Shown in pieces: positions 57,931-63,271 of a stretch of DNA of 63,271 nt. Position 1 is the stretch's first letter; each line of letters begins with the position of its first letter. A program made the translations under genes and the position numbers. Source of the stretch: an uncultured Acidiferrobacteraceae bacterium (GTDB lineage Bacteria > Pseudomonadota > Gammaproteobacteria > Acidiferrobacterales > SZUA-150); contig CAJVXY010000015.1 in the NCBI GenBank assembly GCA_913009895.1, positions 1-63,271 on the forward strand, written 5' to 3'. The notes under the pieces are model-generated. The model saw only the letters and a program-made list of their open reading frames with translations. It had not been told where the DNA came from and ran no database searches.

Positions 57931-58577
57931 ACAAGCCTTCTACTATCAAATTTTACAGCACGTATTACAACAAAAGAACCTTCTCCGTAACCTTTCTTTA
58001 CTACGGGTTGTTCTCCGGGACTCAGGTCTGCTGGCAATAGCGCCTGGGAAAATTCAAAGTTCTGGAATCCCGCATCTTTAAAACTATCGTAAATTTCTTC
58101 CGGCCTGTGAAATTTTGCACCCTGGTAATATTTGCTGACATTTTTTTTGCCAGAATATTTTTTACCCAATGCGCTTTCGCGATCAATGAAGGCATTAATA
58201 AAGCAACCCCCTGATTTTAATATTCTAAACACTTCCCGGTGGGCGGTTTCCATGGAATCAAGAAAACAATCAGTCGTTACCATTAATGCGTAATCATACT
58301 TGTTATTCCCGAAAGGCAACACTTCAGCTTTTCCCGTAATTACCTTGATACCCCTGGTTGTGGCAATCGCGCCCATAGCAGTGACAGGTTCAACGCCAGT
58401 TTTTATATCAAATGCTGCTGCAAATCGACCCGTGCCCACACCGATTTCTATGCCGTTGCCTGTTTGTGGCAACAGTGTCCGTATTGCCTGCAATTCCAGT
58501 TTAAATTCAAGCGCATGTTTATCAAACCAGGCATCGTATGCTCGTGCATTTTCCAAAAAATTTTTCTCATTAACCAT
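57927..58577 (-). CDS. Class I SAM-dependent methyltransferase
   Basis: 216 residues. The SAM motif is NGIEIGVGTGRFAAAFDIKT, then GVEPVTAMGA and YDYALMVTTDCFLDSM. It resembles the UbiE/Methyltransf_11 proteins that start YDAWFDKHALEFKLEL. Substrate unknown. Followed by the GST gene in an ATGA overlap. Confidence 0.85.
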   Translation of the reverse strand: MVNEKNFLENARAYDAWFDKHALEFKLELQAIRTLLPQTGNGIEIGVGTGRFAAAFDIKTGVEPVTAMGAIATTRGIKVITGKAEVLPFGNNKYDYALMVTTDCFLDSMETAHREVFRILKSGGCFINAFIDRESALGKKYSGKKNVSKYYQGAKFHRPEEIYDSFKDAGFQNFEFSQALLPADLSPGEQPVVKKGYGEGSFVVIRAVKFDSRRLV

Positions 58578-58599
58578 ATTGATATGTTCATGACTAATA

Positions 58600-59550
58600 T
58601 TATTTCTGATGTACTAACATCTCCTCGACCACCGCACACCATGCCTGGGCCAGGTTATCCCGGTTGTAACCCCCGCCGCCCAGTACCAACAAGCGGCCCT
58701 GGGCAGTAGACCTGGAAAGCTCGATTAAACGATTGGCAGCGTGGGCGTGAGCCTTTGGACTGTAAGCTAAATGGGTAATCGGATCGCCTGTTATACTGTC
58801 GGCCCCTGCCTGGAGAATAAAAATCTCAGGCTCATAGAGTGCCAAATATTCCTCAACCTTTTTCCAGGCCAGGTAAAACTGTTCGTCATCGGCGCCGGGC
58901 GGCATGGGTATATTTAGCTTGCAGCCTGTTGCCTTACCTGTACCGGTTTCTGTTTTGGCACCGGTACCAGGAAAAAGATACTCGCCATCTTCATGTAAAT
59001 CGGCAAATAATACGTCAGGGTCATTTTCAAAACCGTAAAATACACCGTCGCCATGATGGGCATCAATATCAATATAGGCAATCTTTTTGAAACCTTTTAT
59101 TTTCAACCACTCAATGGCAATCCCAATATCATTGACCGCGCAAAAACCTTCCGCACGGTCTCTATGGGCATGATGGAGACCAGCAATAGGAATAAAAATA
59201 TTTCTGTAAGTTCCAGCTATTAATTTGGTAAGTGCATCCAGCACAGTACCCGCCACAGTACATGACGCCTCGTAAATACCGGGGTAAGCAGGTGTATCAC
59301 CAAAATCCAGGTAACCCTCGCCTGTTTGCGACAGGAACTGCAATTTATTGATATATTCAGTCGTATGAAACATAAGCAATTCTTCCCGACCGCAACTAAC
59401 CGGCACACCAATCTCAACTTTATTATCTAAGCCACGGGCACACGCTTCATCCCAGAATGCATCTATGCGATCCGGACCAAAAGGATGGCCCTGCCCAAAA
59501 CCATATTGCCTCAAGCCCTCACCATAATAAACACAAATTTTATTTGGCAT
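58600..59550 (-). CDS. Histone deacetylase family amidohydrolase (AcuC/HDAC-like)
   Basis: Zinc-dependent deacetylase fold, 316 residues. Active-site elements are complete: GLHHAHRDRAEGFCAVNDIG, IDIDAHHGDGVFYGF (zinc ligands Asp and His), LQAGADSITGDPI (third ligand) and LGGGGYN with the catalytic Tyr region. Bacterial members deacetylate acetyl-CoA synthetase or small amides such as acetylpolyamines; the sequence does not decide. Starts a minus-strand run HDAC-methyltransferase-GST. Confidence 0.92.
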   Translation of the reverse strand: MPNKICVYYGEGLRQYGFGQGHPFGPDRIDAFWDEACARGLDNKVEIGVPVSCGREELLMFHTTEYINKLQFLSQTGEGYLDFGDTPAYPGIYEASCTVAGTVLDALTKLIAGTYRNIFIPIAGLHHAHRDRAEGFCAVNDIGIAIEWLKIKGFKKIAYIDIDAHHGDGVFYGFENDPDVLFADLHEDGEYLFPGTGAKTETGTGKATGCKLNIPMPPGADDEQFYLAWKKVEEYLALYEPEIFILQAGADSITGDPITHLAYSPKAHAHAANRLIELSRSTAQGRLLVLGGGGYNRDNLAQAWCAVVEEMLVHQK

Positions 59551-59684
59551 TTTCCTGAATTAACGAGTTATATTCTGCCAGCACACAACATCATTCGGCA
59601 GAATTACCAAAATAATTAGCACTCTTGTTTTCATAATTCCTGGTTTTCCTTGTGAGCTTGACGAAAGCTCTGCCCTGACTCTAT

Positions 59685-60014
59685 CTAGATAATTATGAAT
59701 ATTATCAACATAAAAATAATAAATAAAATTATTGCTGCCAATGATCTTGAAAATAATGCCGGCTTTATTCCAGGTGAAATTTCTACTTGTTTGGTATTAT
59801 TGCTTTCATATTCAGTAATTATATCTTTAGCGAGCGGAACATCTTTATCGTCTACCTGGATATTAACAAAATTCATGGCGGCCAGATCACCAATACCGCC
59901 CTGTAAATAATATCCATCAACATAGGTTTCTATATTATTGGCATTTAATAAACCCGATACTATATGGGCCTCGGTAATATCACCTGCCTTATAAACAATT
60001 ATCATGTTACCCAT
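59685..60014 (-). CDS. DUF2007 domain protein with C-terminal membrane helix
   Basis: 109 residues. The first 70 form the DUF2007 ferredoxin-like fold (MIIVYKAGDITEAHIVSGLL, ETYVDGYYLQGG, VNIQVDDKDVPLAKDII). The C-terminus is a membrane helix (LAAIILFIIFMLIIFIII) at the very end, so it is probably tail-anchored. It overlaps the upstream gene by 8 bases. ATG 60005 is an alternative start. Confidence 0.85.
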   Translation of the reverse strand: MGNMIIVYKAGDITEAHIVSGLLNANNIETYVDGYYLQGGIGDLAAMNFVNIQVDDKDVPLAKDIITEYESNNTKQVEISPGIKPALFSRSLAAIILFIIFMLIIFIII

Positions 60015-60363
60015 CGATAATACTCACTTTTGTCTCAGCAGTTTTTTTATCAATTCTAAATTTCATATCGCAATGTTCTGACTGATCACCTACCGCTGTT
60101 GGGTCATCAGAACAACAACTACCAGCATTAATTCCTGAATAAAATATACTTGTTTCTGCAAGAATTACATTTTCAGCCTCGGTCACTTTAAGAATAACAG
60201 CATCAATTTTGTCCTCGCTCACATAACTGGTTTGCGATAAACCATCTTGTAATGGTAGTAACTTTGCATCAAGACGCTGTATCTCATATTTTAATACTTG
60301 CTTGAAGTCTGAACTTCCCCATGCAGCCAGGGATTCTTTTAACCTGATCATTACTGGTTTCAT
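60007..60363 (-). CDS. Conserved small protein with a Cys-Cys motif
   Basis: 118 residues, soluble. The first half is helical (MKPVMIRLKESLAAWG, then FKQVLKYEIQRLD), the second beta-rich, with GSCCSDDPTAV and HCDMKFRID: three cysteines. I recognise it only as a recurring hypothetical protein and cannot give a function. It overlaps its neighbours by 4 and 8 bases in a small operon. Confidence 0.75.
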   Translation of the reverse strand: MKPVMIRLKESLAAWGSSDFKQVLKYEIQRLDAKLLPLQDGLSQTSYVSEDKIDAVILKVTEAENVILAETSIFYSGINAGSCCSDDPTAVGDQSEHCDMKFRIDKKTAETKVSIIDG

Positions 60364-60575
60364 TTTCTAAAAAAAAGGTACAAACCAACAAAAAAACTGG
60401 CGGCGCCTGCAATATACAGGGTCATTACCTTATCTGTATAAGCGCCTGTAAATGCCTGGGTTAATTGAGAAGTATATGAGCCTGACTGTTGATATCCCCA
60501 GTAAGCCAGACCTATGCCCGTTACTATCAGGACAATACTAATAATTTTAGTTGTCGACGTTGATCTTTTTGCCAT
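60360..60575 (-). CDS. DUF3185-like small membrane protein
   Basis: 71 residues with two membrane helices (IISIVLIVTGIGLAYWGYQ and YIAGAASFFVGLYLFF), separated by SYTSQLTQAFTGAYTDKVM. That matches DUF3185 proteins, which have an FTGxxTD loop. I chose ATG 60575 because GGAG lies 7 bases upstream. Overlaps the next gene as ATGA. Confidence 0.82.
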   Translation of the reverse strand: MAKRSTSTTKIISIVLIVTGIGLAYWGYQQSGSYTSQLTQAFTGAYTDKVMTLYIAGAASFFVGLYLFFRK

Positions 60576-60591
60576 AATGAACTCCAACTGT

Positions 60592-60972
60592 TTATTTTTT
60601 AGTTAACCGGTTATTGATACTGTTAATTTCAGCCTGTGTTTTCTTTGGCAAACTACTGACGGCCTTTTGATAAGACCACTTTATTACTTCTTTTAAATAA
60701 TCTTCTTTAAACGATTTGACCTTGACGATGGTAACCCAGTGGAAACGGTGCATATACCTGGCAGGTTTAATGCCCGGCTGGTCCGTTAGCTCAAGAAACC
60801 TGTCTGGCGAGACCCGGATACTAAAGCGCCATTTTTCCGGTTCACTGGTTTTGAAATAGGCAAATTTCTTATCGCTAACCGAGAACGTCAGAATATTGGA
60901 AGGTGCGCCATTTTCCTTTTGCCCGGCCCCGGGAAACGACAGGCAATATTTTTTTACTTTATTGACATCCAC
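60592..60972 (-). CDS. MmcQ/YjbR family protein
   Basis: 126 residues with the MmcQ/YjbR (CyaY-like) fold. Visible family motifs are CLSFPGAGQKENGAP, KKFAYFKTSEPEKWRFSIRV and GIKPARYMHRFHWVTI. The fold suggests a DNA-binding role, but none is proven. Ribosome site not clear. Confidence 0.9.
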   Translation of the reverse strand: MDVNKVKKYCLSFPGAGQKENGAPSNILTFSVSDKKFAYFKTSEPEKWRFSIRVSPDRFLELTDQPGIKPARYMHRFHWVTIVKVKSFKEDYLKEVIKWSYQKAVSSLPKKTQAEINSINNRLTKK

Positions 60973-61141
60973 ATTAATTTTCCCAGAACACCACTTTAAT
61001 TATTATCATGTCCAAAATATTTTATACAAGAATATTTTATAATTAATATAATCATAATATCGAGTTTATTTAATTTATTCTGCATAAAACCCGCGTTTAC
61101 CACATAAACAACAAGTTTAAACACAATATCCAATAAAATAG

Positions 61142-61188
61142 TTGACAAAAATATAACTTGTAATTATATTCAACTATATGGTTGAATA
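61142..61188 (+). promoter_or_regulatory. Promoter and operator of the arsR operon
   Basis: TTGACA (61142-61147), 17 bases, then TATATT (61165-61170). An inverted repeat TATTCAAC-TATATG-GTTGAATA (61167-61188) covers the end of the -10 box and the ATG (61178). The expected transcription start falls on the A of the ATG, with no ribosome site upstream, so the mRNA looks leaderless and self-repressed. Confidence 0.75.
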
Positions 61189-61519
61189 TTCCCACGAACA
61201 ACTGCTTTCCGAGATTTTAAAGGCGGTCAGTGATACTACCCGACGGTCTATTTTGACGGCACTTGTTCAGGAAGGTCCGACCCGTGTCACCGACCTGGCT
61301 GTGCACTATGAAATGAGTCTCAACGCGGTTTCGAAACACATTAAAGTGCTGGAATCTGCCGGTTTGGTAACACGAAAAACCCATGGCCGTATTCACCTTA
61401 TTGAGGCGGACATGGGCCCTGTTTCAGAGATAGATCACTGGTTTCAGAACCTTCGATCAATATGGGACCTGCGACTGGACGAACTCGAGAACCTGCTAAC
61501 CACCAAGGAGAAAAAATAA
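61178..61519 (+). CDS. ArsR-family winged-helix repressor
   Basis: 113 residues. The winged helix shows ILKAVSDTTRRSILTALVQ, PTRVTDLAVHYEMSLNAVSKHIKVL and SAGLVTRKTHGR. No metal-binding Cys or His cluster is visible, so it belongs to the ArsR group that pairs with SRPBCC genes rather than to arsenic sensors. It overlaps the SRPBCC gene as TAATG. Its own promoter carries a palindrome over the start codon. Confidence 0.93.
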   Translation: MVEYSHEQLLSEILKAVSDTTRRSILTALVQEGPTRVTDLAVHYEMSLNAVSKHIKVLESAGLVTRKTHGRIHLIEADMGPVSEIDHWFQNLRSIWDLRLDELENLLTTKEKK

Positions 61520-61956
61520 TGTCTGAGCTTTCACTTAATTTATCTCGTACTATCAAGGCGCCTATCGAGTCTGTTTACAACGCCTGGCTTGACCCGGAAA
61601 TGCTGACTAAATTTATGATCCCCGGTGAAGGCATGACAGTACCCAAAGCCGAAACCGATGCTCGCGAAGGTGGACGTTTCGATATCATCATGCAAGCAGG
61701 TGATAAACAAATGCCCCATGGGGGCGTGTATAAAAAACTTAGCCCCTACTCTCAAATTGTTTTCACCTGGGAATCACCTATGTCGATAGATGGGTCAATT
61801 GTCACGCTCAACTTTAGTGAAACCAATGAGGGAACTGCTGTTGAGTTAATTCATGTGAAATTCAAAGATGAAGCGTACCGTGCCGATCACGAAGGTGGCT
61901 GGACCTCAATCCTGAATGCACTTGATAACATATTTGCTGTATCTGTAAGCGCTTAA
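61519..61956 (+). CDS. SRPBCC (AHSA1-like) domain protein
   Basis: 145 residues with the START-like lipid-binding fold: LNLSRTIKAPIESVYNAWLD at the start, PGEGMTVPKAETDAREGG, VYKKLSPYSQIVFTWESP and HEGGWTSILNALDNI at the end, all as in AHSA1 proteins. ATG 61519 is coupled to arsR. The ligand is unknown. Confidence 0.92.
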   Translation: MSELSLNLSRTIKAPIESVYNAWLDPEMLTKFMIPGEGMTVPKAETDAREGGRFDIIMQAGDKQMPHGGVYKKLSPYSQIVFTWESPMSIDGSIVTLNFSETNEGTAVELIHVKFKDEAYRADHEGGWTSILNALDNIFAVSVSA

Positions 61957-61975
61957 TTAAAGGGAGTCTTTAGGT

Positions 61976-62359
61976 ATGGAGAATTTTACAAGCGTAAACT
62001 GGTTGGCAGTCATTGTAGGTGCGGTTGTTTCTTTCCTTGGCTGCTGGTTGTGGTATAGCCCGAAAGTATTTGGCAAAAAATGGGCAGCAGGTTCCGGTGT
62101 CACCATGGACAGTAATTCCAAACCACCCGTGTTTGCCCTGGTTGCGCAATTTACAGCGTTCCTGTTACTGGCAACGGTTATTGGTATTACCGCCACAAGC
62201 AACGCCCTGTTCACGGCAATGTTTGCAATATTAGCAGTGGCTATATTTATCGCGGCTTCCAGTGGCTTCGTAAACAAAAGCGGGCCTGCAATAATAATTG
62301 AAACGATTTATATAATTATTGCAGGTGTCATTATGATCGCCGCCCAGGGTTTACTCTGA
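61976..62359 (+). CDS. DUF1761 membrane protein
   Basis: 127 residues, four helices. The start NWLAVIVGAVVSFLGCWLWY and SPKVFGKKWAAGSG are the DUF1761 marks. Last gene of the arsR operon, 19 bases after the SRPBCC gene, and followed by a terminator. Function unknown. Confidence 0.9.
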   Translation: MENFTSVNWLAVIVGAVVSFLGCWLWYSPKVFGKKWAAGSGVTMDSNSKPPVFALVAQFTAFLLLATVIGITATSNALFTAMFAILAVAIFIAASSGFVNKSGPAIIIETIYIIIAGVIMIAAQGLL

Positions 62360-62432
62360 ATTTTTTATTATTAGTATTTATAATTTTCCGGGCTTGATAA
62401 ATTCAGAGTTCACCTGAGACAATATCTGGCTA

Positions 62433-62466
62433 ATAAAAAACCCGGCTTCGTACCGGGCTTTTTTTG
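62433..62466. terminator. Bidirectional terminator
   Basis: The stem CCCGG-CTTCGTA-CCGGG lies between an A run (62435-62440) and a T run (62459-62465), so it works for both the DUF1761 gene and the convergent UPF0178 gene. Confidence 0.9.
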
Positions 62467-62513
62467 CTCTTGAATTCTGCACTTGTAATGGTATTTTATT
62501 TATTAAAAACCGA

Positions 62514-62957
62514 TTATTTATTTAAAAACCGATCAAGCGCATTGGCAAACTCACGCCGATCGGTTTGATTTAGTGGTGGTGGGCCGCCACCAGTCATGAC
62601 TGCTGTACCGCGCATTTCATCCATAAAATCCCGCATAGTCAATTTCTGGCGAATGGTCTCACGAATATAAAGCTCGCCCCGGGGATTAAGGGCATCTGCG
62701 CCCTTCTCCATGACTTCGGCCGCCAGGGGAATATCGGCGGTAATAACCAGATCACCCGGCTCGCATTGCTGAACGATAAAATTGTCCGCTACATCAAAAC
62801 CTGCAGGAACTTGCCGGGTCTCGATATATTTTGAGCGCGGCACGGTCAAAGGCTGGTTGGCCACCAGTATCAGCTGACACTGTACCCGCGCAGCCGCCCG
62901 GTACAGGATCTCTTTTATCACCTTGGGGCAGGCATCGGCATCAACCCAGATTTTCAC
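62514..62957 (-). CDS. UPF0178 family protein (YaiI/YqxD)
   Basis: 147 residues. Begins [22 protein letters not shown] and has [20 protein letters not shown] and [14 protein letters not shown], all diagnostic for UPF0178 (PIN/NYN-like fold). The acidic residues suggest a nuclease, but activity is not established. Confidence 0.94.
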   Translation of the reverse strand: MKIWVDADACPKVIKEILYRAAARVQCQLILVANQPLTVPRSKYIETRQVPAGFDVADNFIVQQCEPGDLVITADIPLAAEVMEKGADALNPRGELYIRETIRQKLTMRDFMDEMRGTAVMTGGGPPPLNQTDRREFANALDRFLNK

Positions 62958-63084
62958 AGCTAAATTACTCTATATAATGGTGCAACATAGCATACAAACC
63001 GGTACACTACGCGGCCCTTGCGGGTGGGCAGTGACCAACCGCCCTGGCTTTCCACTTACGCCACTAAATTTTAAGGTGCAAACC

Positions 63085-63271
63085 ATGACTACCGATGCCG
63101 TCACCACGTTTAAACAACTGGCGCTGGGGGATTCTATTCTCAAGGCGTTGGATGATGTGGGTTATGAAACCCCTTCCCCCATCCAGGGACAAACCATCCC
63201 CATATTACTGGCTGGCAAAGACATTATTGGTCAGGCCCAGACCGGCACGGGTAAAACCGCGGCCTTTGCCC
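63085..63271 (+). CDS. DEAD-box RNA helicase, 5' part
   Basis: Cut by the window end after 62 codons. It shows the Q motif ([30 protein letters not shown]) and motif [14 protein letters not shown], so it is a DEAD-box protein, probably of the DeaD/CsdA group. The ribosome site is AAGGTG 9 bases upstream. Confidence 0.94.
   Translation, partial: MTTDAVTTFKQLALGDSILKALDDVGYETPSPIQGQTIPILLAGKDIIGQAQTGTGKTAAFA

Overview
The window is a stretch of gammaproteobacterial chromosome. The best evidence is the conserved run truA-trpF-trpB-trpA-accD-folC-SPOR-cvpA-purF-metZ, together with pepA-holC-X-valS, lptF/lptG, lpxH-ppiB and a ccmABCDE operon. These orders are typical of the Pseudomonas/Chromatiales side of the class. 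I cannot name the genus. No phage, insertion sequence with a transposase, or CRISPR array is visible.

Layout. (1) 1-7.4 kb: an AT-rich surface/glycan region. A type IV pilin is followed by a GT-C membrane glycosyltransferase with a TPR tail and a polyprenyl-phosphate type GT2. Facing them is a four-gene minus-strand cluster (UPF0104-type membrane protein, UDP-GlcNAc 2-epimerase-like enzyme, two SAM methyltransferases). A tRNA-Arg(CCT) separates this from (2) 7.7-11.1 kb, a cytochrome c maturation operon, ccmABCDE plus dsbE, that lacks ccmF and ccmH. (3) 11.1-24.6 kb: a non-coding stretch with DnaA-box-like sites, an RDD protein, an outer-membrane protein inserted beside lptG, lptFG, pepA, holC, a Lys/Ala-rich protein, valS, rimI, a family 4 uracil-DNA glycosylase and a membrane class III nucleotide cyclase. 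(4) 24.6-32.6 kb: an accessory unit. A Crp/Fnr regulator is divergent from a TauABC/NrtABC-like transporter operon that ends in a large cytoplasmic PHP-like (DUF3604-type) protein. Behind it lie a solute-binding-like protein without a signal peptide and a small SpoIIAA/STAS-like protein. (5) 32.7-42.5 kb: leuA, pssA, ilvC, ilvH, ilvI, cysS and gltX, all minus strand, with candidate leader peptides ahead of leuA and ilvI and several nested palindromic repeats in the gaps. (6) 42.7-57 kb: ppiB, lpxH, a lipoprotein, glycerate kinase, metZ, and the purF-to-truA block, followed by a bactofilin and a DUF302 protein. (7) 57-63.3 kb: small-molecule and stress-type genes, an ArsR-SRPBCC-DUF1761 operon, a UPF0178 protein and the start of a DEAD-box helicase.

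The strongest regulatory finding is a SAM-II (SAM-alpha) type riboswitch in the metZ leader, with its own promoter and with visible, mutually exclusive terminator and antiterminator pairings. Other points of interest are the PHP-like protein with its private transporter, the pilin-linked GT-C/GT2 pair, the leaderless-looking leu leader peptide and ArsR gene, a decayed second copy of the lptG tail, and palindromic elements, one flanked by a 12-bp direct repeat that includes a stop codon.
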